DNA from: Fibrivirga algicola
Lineage (GTDB): Bacteria; Bacteroidota; Bacteroidia; Cytophagales; Spirosomataceae
DNA: 64,000 bases
NCBI RefSeq assembly: GCF_011742925.1
Contig: NZ_WAEL01000007.1
Location: 124,001 to 188,000 of the forward strand
Reading direction: 5' to 3'
Position numbers and translations under genes: made by a program. Shown piece after piece: positions 1 through 8,578 of the stretch (positions are counted from its first letter, which is position 1; every line of letters starts with the position of its first letter). Under the pieces are notes generated by a model that searched no databases, was not told the origin of the DNA, and saw only the letters and a program-made list of their open reading frames with translations.

Positions 1-201
1 GTTACCTTTCTGCGTGAGCACTATATCGAGACTGGTAAAGCGGCTGGCTTGTCAGAGAGTGCAGCGAAGGCAGACGCGTATGGCACCACTATGTATATTA
101 TGGCGGCCTTACTTGCGGTCGGGTTCGTGTGCAACCTTCTGGTGAAACCCGTTGCCGCTAAATACCAGGTGAAGTCAGCTGAACAAGTAGCAACAGCTTA
201 A
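1..201 (+). CDS. C-terminal end of an oxalate/formate-type (OFA) MFS transporter, cut by the window edge
   Basis: An open frame enters from the left edge and ends at TAA 199-201, encoding the last 66 residues of a membrane protein. It has one clear hydrophobic helix (MYIMAALLAVGFVCNLLVKP) followed by a short charged tail. The NLLVKPV ending resembles the last helix of OFA-family (OxlT/YhjX-like) MFS transporters, which move oxalate, formate, pyruvate or lactate. The family call is supported by the small-subunit gene 11 nt downstream, a usual partner of such transporters. The substrate cannot be told from this fragment. Confidence 0.7.
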   Translation, partial: VTFLREHYIETGKAAGLSESAAKADAYGTTMYIMAALLAVGFVCNLLVKPVAAKYQVKSAEQVATA

Positions 202-212
202 TCGAAACGGAT

Positions 213-332
213 ATGGAAAAGCAGGAAAAAACACCGATACTTCTGATTGCCCTGGCCTGGATTACGGTCACTATACCGCTTCTCTGGGGCGTCTCGCAAA
301 CGTTGTTGAAAGCACTAGCGCTATTCAATTAA
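213..332 (+). CDS. MFS transporter small subunit-like single-helix protein (39 aa)
   Basis: The ATG at 213 lies 11 nt after the transporter stop and opens a 39-residue frame. It has a charged start (MEKQEKTP) and one hydrophobic segment (LLIALAWITVTIPLLWGVS). This matches the tiny proteins annotated as MFS transporter small subunit, encoded directly downstream of OFA-family transporters. It probably sits in the inner membrane beside the transporter; its biochemical role is not established. The call rests on size, topology and position. Confidence 0.65.
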   Translation: MEKQEKTPILLIALAWITVTIPLLWGVSQTLLKALALFN

Positions 333-480
333 CCCGTATTCCTACTTTAAGTAGAAAATGATGAGCCTACACTGACTCACCCGAGTGGTACCTGGTTAGG
401 GCTAGATCAACAAATATAAAGTCTGGCAGTTTTGCCGCATCACAACGTTCCTTCAATCGGCCCAAGCGTCGCCAACCTAT

Positions 481-3030
481 ATGGATAAGTCACCCAAGAG
501 CGAGAAAAAGCCCAGCAATCCGCTGGAGCAGCATGTCGAAACTAAACCCGTTAGCGGGCAGCGGCCCGAGCAAGGTAAAGAGATGACCAGCGACCATTAT
601 GATCCGCAGGGGAAACCCGATGCAGATAAACGTATTTTCCCAACTCCCGACAACCTAGGTGCGAAAGACCGGAATCCGGTGCTGGCCCAGCCGCCCGAAG
701 CGTTTACGGGCCTGACGCTTGGCAAGCCGGCTACGGTAGCCGCTGGCGTTACAGCGGTGCTGAAGTCGATGGAATTTTCGTGGGGTGAAGCGGGCGTTGG
801 CCGTGGTACGCACGCCCTTGTGAAGCTGAATCAGAAAGATGGATTCGACTGTTCATCCTGCGCCTGGCCCGACCCCGATGATCATCGGTCGATCGCTGAG
901 TTTTGCGAGAATGGGGCTAAAGCAACGGCCTCGGACGCTGACACCCGCCGGGCTGATCCGGACTTCTTCGCTACACACAGTCTGGTCGACCTGTCCAGAA
1001 TGACCGACCGGGATTTGAACAACGCGGGCCGCCTGACGCATCCGATGGTGTTGCGGCCCGGCGCCACGCACTACACGCAGATCAGCTGGCCCGAGGCGTT
1101 TCAGGTGGTGGCCGATGAGTTGAACGCGCTGAACTCGCCCGATGAGGCACTTTTCTACACGTCGGGTAAGGTACCGAATGAACCAGCCTATCTGTACCAG
1201 CTTTTTGTGCGGCAGTTTGGTACCAATAACCTGCCCGACTGCTCGAATATGTGCCACGAAAGCAGCGGATCGGCCCTAAGCCCAACCCTTGGTTTGGGCA
1301 AGGGATCGGTCACGCTCAATGATGTACACGAAGCGGAGGTGATTCTGATTATGGGCCAGAACCCGGGCACCAATCACCCCCGTATGCTGAGTGCCTTGCA
1401 GATTGCCAAGCGGAATGGTGCCAAGATCATTGCCGTGAACCCCCTGCACGAAGCTGGCCTGAGCCACTTCAAAAACCCGCAGGATTTTATGAATCCGATC
1501 AAGGCCGTGGGTACGTTGCTGGGAAAGGGTACTCCCATTGCAGACCTGCACCTTCAGGTGAAGATCAACGGCGACATGGCCGTGCTGCGAGGCATCATGA
1601 AGCACCTGATTCGGGCCGAAGAACTGAATCCGGGTGTGGTGATCGATCATGAATTCATTAAGGAGTACACCACTTGCTATGATGAATTTCTGGAGACGAT
1701 CCGGAACACCAGTTGGGCTGATATTGAAGAGATGAGTGGCCTGACCAAAGAGCAACTGCTCGAAGCCGCCAACATCATCGCTCCGAAACAGAAGCTGGTC
1801 ACCTGCTGGGCAATGGGCCTGACCCAGCAGAAAAATGGTGTAATGAGTATTCAGGAGATTGTGAACCTGCACCTGATGAAAGGCGCGGTAGGTAAACCCG
1901 GTGCGGGTACGTGTCCGGTTCGGGGCCACTCGAACGTGCAGGGCGACCGCACCATGGGCATCTGGGAACGGCCACACAAAGAGTTTCTCGACGCCCTGCA
2001 ACAGGAATACGGGTTCGACCCACCCCGCGAGCATGGCTACGACACCGTGGAGTCGATCAAGGCGATGTATGAAGGCAAAACCAAGGTATTCATGAGCCTG
2101 GGCGGTAATTTCCTGTCGGCTTCGCCGGATACCGAGTTTGTGGCTGAAGGCTTGCGTAAACAGAGCCTGACGGTGTTTGTGAGCACAAAGCTGAATCGGG
2201 GGCACCTCGTAACGGGAAATACCTCACTGATCTTGCCCTGCTTCACCCACCTTGATATTGATATGCAGCGCTCAGGCCAGCAGTTTACATCCTGCGAAAA
2301 CTCGATGGGGGTGGTTAGCCAGAACAAAGGCGTATTGCAGCCGCTGGAAGGGGAGATGCTGAGCGAAGTAGCCATTATCTCGGGCATTGCCATTACTACC
2401 CTGGGCGACCGCTCGACGGTAGATTGGGTCGGCTATACCGAAAACTATGACCTGATCCGGGATGCCGTTTCGCGCGTCATTCCCGGATTCGACAAATTCA
2501 ACGAGAAGATCCGGATGCCGGGTGGATTCTACCTGCCCAACGGCCCCCGCGAACGGAATTTCACGACCGAAAATGGGAAGGCCAATTTCACCGTAACCGA
2601 TATGGTGAAACACGAAATCGCACCGGATCAACTGGTGATGATGTCGATTCGAAGCCACGACCAGTTCAACACGACCATCTACGATTACAATGACCGGTAC
2701 CGGGGCGTGTATGGCGAGCGGCGGGTCATTTTCATGAATGCCGGCGATATGAAACAGCGGGGCATTCGGGAGCGGCAGCTCGTCAACATTACTAGCCATT
2801 TCGAGGGGCAGCAACGAAAGCTGGAACGCTTCGTGGCCATTCCGTATAATATTCCGAAAGGAAACACGGCGGCATACTACCCGGAGGTGAATCCGCTGGT
2901 GCCGGTGGCCAGTGTAGCGTATATCAGCAACACGCCCACCTCGAAATTCATTGTTGTTACCGTCGACCCCGTTGCTGAAATGCTGCCCGAAGGCAAAACG
3001 GAGGCCGTGTCGATGGAACTGGCGGTCTAG
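481..3030 (+). CDS. FdhF/YdeP-family molybdopterin oxidoreductase (formate dehydrogenase alpha-like)
   Basis: This 849-aa protein belongs to the molybdopterin-dependent oxidoreductases of the YdeP type. Near residues 124-127 it has the iron-sulfur motif CSSCAWPDP followed by CENGAK, typical of the family. Cofactor-binding stretches such as CSNMCHESSG, MGQNPGTNHPRM, GAGTCPVRGHSNVQGDR and a C-terminal molybdopterin-dinucleotide-binding domain follow. The first ~80 residues are a polar, low-complexity extension not needed by the family (E. coli YdeP is about 760 aa). The product is probably cytoplasmic, since no signal peptide is seen. Following an OFA-type transporter and its small subunit, it may act on formate or an oxalate-derived metabolite, but the substrate of YdeP proteins is not settled. 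Confidence 0.88.
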   Translation: MDKSPKSEKKPSNPLEQHVETKPVSGQRPEQGKEMTSDHYDPQGKPDADKRIFPTPDNLGAKDRNPVLAQPPEAFTGLTLGKPATVAAGVTAVLKSMEFSWGEAGVGRGTHALVKLNQKDGFDCSSCAWPDPDDHRSIAEFCENGAKATASDADTRRADPDFFATHSLVDLSRMTDRDLNNAGRLTHPMVLRPGATHYTQISWPEAFQVVADELNALNSPDEALFYTSGKVPNEPAYLYQLFVRQFGTNNLPDCSNMCHESSGSALSPTLGLGKGSVTLNDVHEAEVILIMGQNPGTNHPRMLSALQIAKRNGAKIIAVNPLHEAGLSHFKNPQDFMNPIKAVGTLLGKGTPIADLHLQVKINGDMAVLRGIMKHLIRAEELNPGVVIDHEFIKEYTTCYDEFLETIRNTSWADIEEMSGLTKEQLLEAANIIAPKQKLVTCWAMGLTQQKNGVMSIQEIVNLHLMKGAVGKPGAGTCPVRGHSNVQGDRTMGIWERPHKEFLDALQQEYGFDPPREHGYDTVESIKAMYEGKTKVFMSLGGNFLSASPDTEFVAEGLRKQSLTVFVSTKLNRGHLVTGNTSLILPCFTHLDIDMQRSGQQFTSCENSMGVVSQNKGVLQPLEGEMLSEVAIISGIAITTLGDRSTVDWVGYTENYDLIRDAVSRVIPGFDKFNEKIRMPGGFYLPNGPRERNFTTENGKANFTVTDMVKHEIAPDQLVMMSIRSHDQFNTTIYDYNDRYRGVYGERRVIFMNAGDMKQRGIRERQLVNITSHFEGQQRKLERFVAIPYNIPKGNTAAYYPEVNPLVPVASVAYISNTPTSKFIVVTVDPVAEMLPEGKTEAVSMELAV

Positions 3031-3032
3031 TA

Positions 3033-3121
3033 AAAACCTAACGCGGACTTTAATCTGCCTTGACTCGCGGGGTGATATTCACCAGCACGGGCAAGGCGGA
3101 CTAAAGTCCGCGTTAGGTTTT
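3033..3121. terminator. Long inverted repeat between convergent genes, likely bidirectional terminator
   Basis: Perfect 20-bp arms at 3033-3052 and 3102-3121 (AAAACCTAACGCGGACTTTA and its complement) are continued inward by a weaker pairing. The structure lies between the converging oxidoreductase and propeller genes, and the right arm includes the TAA stop of the minus-strand gene. A-rich and T-rich flanks suit termination in both directions. The arms are long enough that this may also be a copy of a dispersed palindromic repeat. Confidence 0.7.
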
Positions 3122-6100
3122 ATTTTCCTTCACCCCCGCCTTCGGCTTCTTCCTGTTCGCGCCACTGCTCAAACTCGTCGGGCGAGGCAAACGTAACGGG
3201 GCGACGTGCGCGGCGTTCTACGGCTTTTACTTCCAGGTCGCGGCTTACGGTCTGGCCGTTTTGCGTCAGCGTAACCTTGTACTTTCCGGGGCGGATATAC
3301 AGCTTTTTGTTGTCGGCCAGTGTTAGGTCAACGGCTGGCGCATCTTTCTTTTTGCCCTCGTTCAGGTACGTCTGGTACGCGGCCCGCTGGGTGGTGTCGA
3401 CGGTGTAATCGAAGGTGAGGTAATTTAGGCCGGCTTCGGTCGTGTCGGTCAGCGTCCGCAGGGTGATCCCTTTATCGGTGGTGATGGTTGCCTGGGTACG
3501 TCCTGCCTGCTTAGCCATATAGGGGATCGTCATCGAGTAGGTGGGTGTTTCCTCATACAGCACTTTCCGGCCCCAGGCGGCACTGGCTGTTACTGGTTTC
3601 AGGGCAAACAGGTGCAGTGGCTTAGTCAGGATCGAATCGCCCAACTGTTGAATCAACTCCAGATTGACCGTGTACAGCGACCGGCCGTGTGTACCGACCA
3701 GCAACTCGGGGTCGCGGGGATGAACAACCACATCGTGAATGGCTACGGCAGGTAACCGGGTGGCCGCGCCTTCACCGCTCAATGGCATAAACGAATTGCC
3801 TTTGTCCAGCGACAGGTACAGGCCGTGGTCGGTGCCTACGTAGAGCAGGTTCGGGTTCTTCGGGTCTTCCTTTACCACGTTCACGGGTTCGGCAGGCAGG
3901 TTCTTGCCCAGGGCCTTCCAGGTTTGGCCGAAGTCAGTTGATACGAACACGTAGGCGGCAAAGTGGTCGTCGCGGTAGCCGTTCAGGGAGGCATATACCG
4001 TACCTTCCTGGTGTGCCGAAGCGGCTACCCGGCTCACCCACAGGTTGTCGGGCAGGCCGTTTGTGATCCGTACCCAGGTGTTGCCGCCATCCTTTGAAAC
4101 GTGAATCAGCCCATCATCCGAGCCGGTGTAGATCAACCCGAAGCGGAGCGGTGATTCGTCGATGGTGGTCAGCGTGCCAAAAGTAACGTCGCCTTCGCGG
4201 GGACCTTTGGTCAGATCACCCGAGAGGGTTTTGAATTCGTCGCCCCGGTTCAGGCTGCGGTGGAATCGGTTCGACCCGAAATAAATCACGTCCTGGTTGT
4301 GGCGCGAGATCAGGATGGGGGCCTGCCAGTTCCAGCGGAGTTTAGCTTCACCGATTTCGATAGGCGGCACCACCAGCCGTTTCATTTCGCCACTGGTCTT
4401 GTTGATTCGGAAATAGTTGCCGAACTGAAAACCGGAGTACACCGTGTTGTTGTCACGCCAGTCGACCTGCACCTGCATGCCGTCGCCGCCCACGAGCGAA
4501 CGGTACGGGTAACGGCCACTGGCCTGCCAGTCGTAGTCGGCCCGGTAGGTACTTGGGCCGGTCCAGACGCCGTTGTCCTGCAAGCCACCATACACGTTAT
4601 AGGGTTTCGCCATATCGACGGCCACGGCGTAAAACTGCCCAACGGCGGGGGTGTTGGCCTTAGACCAGGTTTTGCCGGAATCGTAGGTGATGTTGATGCC
4701 GCCATCGTTGCCTAAAATCTGGTGCTTGTTGTTGGTCGGGTTGATCCAGAGCGCGTGGTGATCGGAGTGCACATTGTCCTGGTCCATCGACCGGTATGTT
4801 TTGCCTCCGTCTTCAGAGCCAATAACGGGCACCCCCGCAATCACAATTTTGTCGGCATTGTCGGGGGCTACCCACACGTTGCCAAAATAGTAACCGTAGG
4901 TGTTAAAAAGCCCGTCGAGGTAATCGGCGTTTACCTTACGCCATTTCGCCCCACCATCGTCAGACCGGTACACTTCGGCCCCAATCACTTCAGCGTTGAT
5001 GAGCCGTGCGTTGGCATCGTCGGTGTATTCGAGAATAGAAAGTGGCTTGATCTTGTCGGTCTGCACCAGCTCTTTGAGCACCTTCGGGGTGTAGCGCTCG
5101 GGGAAACTCTGCTCTTCGAGGTATTCCGCAATAAACGAATCTTCGGCTTTCAAAAATTCGTCTTTCGAGATAACCCGCAGCCGGTCTTTCGTCAGCTTAC
5201 GAGCGTCGACCACCGCTTTTTTATCGGTGGGCTTTTCGGGTCGGTTAGTCTGATTGTCGAGAATCAGGTACAGCGTTTTAGTGTTGCCGGGAAAGATCGT
5301 TAGCCCGATGCGTCCCGTTTTGTCGTCGTTGGGCAGGCCACTTTGCCCGCCCGAGATCAGCGACCAGGAGTCGCCGCCGTTTGTGCTTTTATACAGGCCT
5401 GACGTTTTGCCGCTTTCCACAAAATTCCATGCTTTCCGCTCTTTGTGCCACATGGCAGCGTACAGAACGGTCGGGTCTGTCGGATCAACATCGACGTCGA
5501 TGGCGCCCGTCTGGTTATCAATAAAGAGCGTCTTTTTCCAGGTACGTCCTCCGTCGGTAGTTTTATAGATACCCCGGTCGGCGTTGTCGGAGTAGAGGTG
5601 ACCCACGGCGGCTACCCAGGCGGTGTTGGGGTCGGTGGGGTGTAGCGCGATTTTGCCAACGTGGTGGGTATCGTCGAGTCCGGGAAGGTGCTGCCAGGTA
5701 CGTCCCTGGTTGGTGCTTTTATAGCAGCCCATACCCGCATACGACGACCGGCTCGAATTGGCCTCGCCCGTGCCGAGCCAGATTGTCCCCGTTTTCCAGT
5801 CGACGGCCAGTGCGCCGAGCGTCATAACGGCTTCGTTTTGGAACAGGGGCGTAAACGAGATGCCATTGTTGGCGGTGTGCCACAACCCGCCGCTGGCGTA
5901 GGCCACGTAAAATTCGCCGGGGTTCTGGGGGTTCACCGCCAGATCGACTACGCGCCCGCTCATGACCGTGGGACCGATTGACCGCACGGGTACGTTCTGC
6001 AGGAGCGAGGTCTGAATGAGCTGGGTACGTTGGCTGGCCCCCGCCATGCGGTCGGTGGCTGTGGTCGCCATGATGCCAACCGGTGGCGTGGCGGTGGTTC

Positions 6101-6173
6101 TCTTTGCCTTTTTCTGGGCAACCGCGCCCGTTGTCAGCGTCAGGGCGGTAAGTGACAGTAGTAGTTTGTTCAT
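3120..6173 (-). CDS. Secreted BNR/sortilin-like beta-propeller protein (VPS10/glycosyl-hydrolase-like)
   Basis: A 1017-aa exported protein. I start it at the ATG at 6173 because MNKLLLSLTALTLTTGAVAQ is a clear signal peptide; the longer frame uses a TTG and a non-signal leader. The body consists of repeated propeller blades with the BNR/Asp-box pattern, for example YKSTNQGRTW, YKTTDGGRTW, YKSTNGGDSW, HVSKDGGNTW and STDFGQTW. This is the fold of sialidases and sortilin/VPS10 proteins. Such Bacteroidota proteins are often labelled glycosyl hydrolase, but no catalytic set is obvious, so enzymatic activity is unproven. It ends in a beta-sandwich-like region and a Glu/Gly-rich tail (EEAEGGGEGK). 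Confidence 0.85.
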   Translation of the reverse strand: MNKLLLSLTALTLTTGAVAQKKAKRTTATPPVGIMATTATDRMAGASQRTQLIQTSLLQNVPVRSIGPTVMSGRVVDLAVNPQNPGEFYVAYASGGLWHTANNGISFTPLFQNEAVMTLGALAVDWKTGTIWLGTGEANSSRSSYAGMGCYKSTNQGRTWQHLPGLDDTHHVGKIALHPTDPNTAWVAAVGHLYSDNADRGIYKTTDGGRTWKKTLFIDNQTGAIDVDVDPTDPTVLYAAMWHKERKAWNFVESGKTSGLYKSTNGGDSWSLISGGQSGLPNDDKTGRIGLTIFPGNTKTLYLILDNQTNRPEKPTDKKAVVDARKLTKDRLRVISKDEFLKAEDSFIAEYLEEQSFPERYTPKVLKELVQTDKIKPLSILEYTDDANARLINAEVIGAEVYRSDDGGAKWRKVNADYLDGLFNTYGYYFGNVWVAPDNADKIVIAGVPVIGSEDGGKTYRSMDQDNVHSDHHALWINPTNNKHQILGNDGGINITYDSGKTWSKANTPAVGQFYAVAVDMAKPYNVYGGLQDNGVWTGPSTYRADYDWQASGRYPYRSLVGGDGMQVQVDWRDNNTVYSGFQFGNYFRINKTSGEMKRLVVPPIEIGEAKLRWNWQAPILISRHNQDVIYFGSNRFHRSLNRGDEFKTLSGDLTKGPREGDVTFGTLTTIDESPLRFGLIYTGSDDGLIHVSKDGGNTWVRITNGLPDNLWVSRVAASAHQEGTVYASLNGYRDDHFAAYVFVSTDFGQTWKALGKNLPAEPVNVVKEDPKNPNLLYVGTDHGLYLSLDKGNSFMPLSGEGAATRLPAVAIHDVVVHPRDPELLVGTHGRSLYTVNLELIQQLGDSILTKPLHLFALKPVTASAAWGRKVLYEETPTYSMTIPYMAKQAGRTQATITTDKGITLRTLTDTTEAGLNYLTFDYTVDTTQRAAYQTYLNEGKKKDAPAVDLTLADNKKLYIRPGKYKVTLTQNGQTVSRDLEVKAVERRARRPVTFASPDEFEQWREQEEAEGGGEGK

Positions 6174-6195
6174 GTTGATTAGGTAGGCCACTAAG

Positions 6196-6546
6196 TTAGG
6201 CTTTTTTGACTCGGCTAACGACCCAGGCCATGATGCCCATGGCAATAGCGCAGATCAGCAAGCCGCCCGATTCGCGAGCCAGTTCGATATTCACGGTTTT
6301 CATGCCAACCTCGTTCAGCAAAAAGCCTTCGAAAGCAGGTGGCCACTGGTACGCGGCCGCTACGCCGTAGAGCACGGCCATCCCCCCGAAAAACCAGACC
6401 TGCCCCACGCGGGCGAAGGCCATAATGCAGGCCATCGCCGCAAAGCCATAGATCGGCACCCAGACCTGCGGGTCGGGGTCGTTGTACTGCACGGCGGCGA
6501 AGAGCACGAACAGAAAAGCAAAGATGAGGGGAAGGGCTTTGTTCAT
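6196..6546 (-). CDS. TMEM220-family small membrane protein
   Basis: The protein has 116 residues from the ATG at 6546. It is nearly all hydrophobic, with about four transmembrane helices, and carries the family-like motif QYNDPDPQVWVPIYG between helices 1 and 2. This pattern matches the TMEM220 family, which has no known function. It lies just upstream of the propeller gene (22 nt between stop and start) and may be co-transcribed with it. The longer frame back to 6618 adds a non-hydrophobic leader and is not preferred. Confidence 0.75.
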   Translation of the reverse strand: MNKALPLIFAFLFVLFAAVQYNDPDPQVWVPIYGFAAMACIMAFARVGQVWFFGGMAVLYGVAAAYQWPPAFEGFLLNEVGMKTVNIELARESGGLLICAIAMGIMAWVVSRVKKA

Positions 6547-6620
6547 GAAACAGGCGTTGCGGGGGAAGTTTACGGAGTAGGGAGGTTGAACATGTAAGTG
6601 GTGTGTGTGGCTTGGCACTA

Positions 6621-6680
6621 CGTGTATTGGTATTGCTTACGCGTAGCCCTTTGACTAGGCGTAAGCAACACCAATACACG
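6621..6680. repeat. Inverted repeat filling the TPR/TMEM220 intergenic gap (hairpin D)
   Basis: Arms 6621-6642 and 6659-6680 match at 21 of 22 positions (GTGTATTGGTATTGCTTACG against its complement), with a 16-nt loop. The right arm ends exactly where the TPR gene stop begins (6681). The element could be a transcription terminator for the TPR gene or a palindromic repeat; it has no strong T-run. Confidence 0.75.
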
Positions 6681-7418
6681 CTACCTACAGTACGCAGCGA
6701 TGGCGTTGGCAGCATCGGGGTAATTTAGCTTTTGAGCTTGCTGCAGGCTTAGGCAGGCGGCGTCACGCTGATCAGCCAGAATCTGCGCCAGACCCAGCCC
6801 ATAAAACGCTTTACCGAAGGTAGGGTCAATGGCGATACAAGCTTGAAAGTCAGCTAGGGCGCCGGTCAGGTCTTTCTGGTTGAACCGTAGATTGCCCCGG
6901 TTGTACAACGCCAGTGCATTTCTCGGGTTCAGCTTGATCGACTGGTCGAAGTCCGTCAGGGCCGGTTGAGTCTGGCCTTGCAGGGCGAAGAGCTGCCCCC
7001 GGTTCAGGTACGTTTCCGAGGTTGCGGTTTTAGCGGTATCGGGCGCGAGGCGAATGGCTTCCGAGTAATCGTTCAGGGCAGCCTGCACGTCGCCCTGCGT
7101 TGTTTTTAGGAGTGCCCGGTTGTAATAGGGTCGGTAGAAAGTGGGGTTCAGTTTCAGCGCCTGTTCATAGTCGAGCAGGGCATTACTATACTCTTTCAAT
7201 TCAAAATAGGCCACGCCCCGCGTGTTGAACGCATCGGCATTGTCGGCATCTGCCTCGACCGCCTGATTCAGCGCCGCCAGCGCCTCGCGCGATTTACCCT
7301 CACGCAGTAGGGCACGTCCCTGATCGAGGTAATCGTCGGACGACGTACAGGCAACGAGTGTAGCTGAGAGGGATAAAACCGCGACTGCGGACCGTAGATG
7401 GAGTATGAACTTACGCAT
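6681..7418 (-). CDS. TPR-repeat lipoprotein
   Basis: A 245-aa lipoprotein starting at the ATG at 7418. The signal peptide ends at a lipobox (LVAC, Cys at about residue 24), followed by TSSDD. From about residue 33 to the end there are five or six tetratricopeptide repeats (for example ADAFNTRGVAYFELKEYSNA and ALYNRGNLRFNQKDLTGA). TPR lipoproteins scaffold protein-protein contacts at the envelope; the partner is unknown. A CAAAAGTA box (TAnnTTTG on the minus strand) at 7459-7466 fits a promoter giving a leader of about 30 nt and supports this start. Confidence 0.85.
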   Translation of the reverse strand: MRKFILHLRSAVAVLSLSATLVACTSSDDYLDQGRALLREGKSREALAALNQAVEADADNADAFNTRGVAYFELKEYSNALLDYEQALKLNPTFYRPYYNRALLKTTQGDVQAALNDYSEAIRLAPDTAKTATSETYLNRGQLFALQGQTQPALTDFDQSIKLNPRNALALYNRGNLRFNQKDLTGALADFQACIAIDPTFGKAFYGLGLAQILADQRDAACLSLQQAQKLNYPDAANAIAAYCR

Positions 7419-7458
7419 TGATTCGTGCTGAATTGACCTGTCCAAAAGAGACATTCCG

Positions 7459-7466
7459 CAAAAGTA
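7459..7466 (-). promoter_or_regulatory. Bacteroidota-type -7 box (TAnnTTTG) for the TPR lipoprotein
   Basis: CAAAAGTA on the plus strand reads TACTTTTG on the minus strand, an exact match to the Bacteroidota -7 consensus. It lies 41 nt before the chosen ATG. No clear -33 element was identified. Confidence 0.5.
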
Positions 7467-7531
7467 ATGCGTACGGGCTGTTTCGGGTTCAGATAAATGC
7501 GTCAGGTTGCGCCCAGACAGAAATCGTGCCT

Positions 7532-8461
7532 TCAGCGCGACCGATAATCGTCGACGATGCCCTGCATCATCCAGTTGGCCAGCGCCAGCCGGTTCGATGC
7601 CAGTAAAAAACGCCGCTGGTCGAGCCGGTTCTGAATGTTACCCAGCTCAATAAATACCGTAGGCGCGTGACTATTCCTGACGACATACAGCGTATTTCGG
7701 GTCGATACATTGCCGGAGTATGGTCGGGCGGGCTGGTACCGTTTGTAGTTGGTTTTGAAGCGTTGGTGAATGTGCTTCGCCAGCCGTGCGCCCACTTTGC
7801 TGTTTCCGTGGTGATAGAAGAACACATCGATCGTCTCTCCCTGACTTCGGCTGTCGACATGAATGGTGATGAATCGCTGGTAGGTTGCTTTATGGCTGGC
7901 ATACAGCTTGTTGACGGCGGTAGTTGTTTGCTTGAGCCGGGCCGTCTGGTTTAGCGGAATCGGCTGATTGGGATAGGCCACCTCGTCGCGGTCCAGCTTG
8001 AGCACGGCATCATTCCGGATGCCATCGTTGGGGTCCTGCACCAGCATGAATACCGTAGCGCCCTGCCGCTTAAGCAAATCAGCCAGCCGGATGGTAACGT
8101 CATAGGCGTACTCATCCTCGGGCAATAGCGCGTTGCCAAACTTACCGATGGCGCCGGGATCGGGTCCGCCATGCCCTGAAGCCAGGTAGAAGACGGTGCC
8201 ACTAAGCGGGCGACGACTGACCTTAATTGGCGCGGAAACGTTGGTTGATTTCGCCTTCATGACTGTTTTTGTCGTCGTCGTGATTCGGCGTATTATCCTG
8301 ACTTTCTTCCGCTTGACGGGCTGCTTTGGCTTCGGCTTTATAACCCTGGAACTGGCCGCTGGCTTTGCCTTGCTGGCCGGTCTGGGGGCGTTACCAGCAA
8401 TTGAGTTGATTGCCGTGCTGATGAGTAACAGGCCGCAAAAAATGAGGTGATGAATGGGCAA
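7532..8461 (-). CDS. N-acetylmuramoyl-L-alanine amidase (Amidase_3 family)
   Basis: A 309-aa exported protein that should cut the bond between muramic acid and the stem peptide of peptidoglycan. After a hydrophobic signal region (LIFCGLLLISTAINSIAG) comes a basic Lys/Arg-rich linker to about residue 80, then the Amidase_3 domain. Zinc and catalytic positions are suggested by SGHGGPDPGA, EDEYAYDV, ITIHVDSR and VFIELGNIQN. The start is a TTG at 8461: an in-frame stop lies 12 codons upstream or less, and no ATG lies before the signal peptide. A TAnnTTTG box 62 nt upstream (8523-8530) supports transcription from there. Confidence 0.85.
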   Translation of the reverse strand: MPIHHLIFCGLLLISTAINSIAGNAPRPASKAKPAASSRVIKPKPKQPVKRKKVRIIRRITTTTKTVMKAKSTNVSAPIKVSRRPLSGTVFYLASGHGGPDPGAIGKFGNALLPEDEYAYDVTIRLADLLKRQGATVFMLVQDPNDGIRNDAVLKLDRDEVAYPNQPIPLNQTARLKQTTTAVNKLYASHKATYQRFITIHVDSRSQGETIDVFFYHHGNSKVGARLAKHIHQRFKTNYKRYQPARPYSGNVSTRNTLYVVRNSHAPTVFIELGNIQNRLDQRRFLLASNRLALANWMMQGIVDDYRSR

Positions 8462-8522
8462 AGCGTTGGTTCACTGCAAGTTGAATGGAGCCTGTTTACG
8501 AGTTGTGAACAGGTTGACAGCG

Positions 8523-8530
8523 CAAAAGTA
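8523..8530 (-). promoter_or_regulatory. -7 box (TAnnTTTG) for the amidase
   Basis: CAAAAGTA on the plus strand, i.e. TACTTTTG on the minus strand, lies upstream of the amidase TTG start. It is identical to the box before the TPR gene. Confidence 0.5.
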
Positions 8531-8578
8531 GCCGAAAACGATGCTGACCCCAAGCCGCTGCATAAGGTCCCGCGCGAG

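Noticed and set aside
1276-2205. 309-aa open frame on the minus strand inside the molybdopterin oxidoreductase gene
   Set aside because: It is a shadow of a strongly conserved plus-strand gene; its translation has no recognisable domain or start signals.
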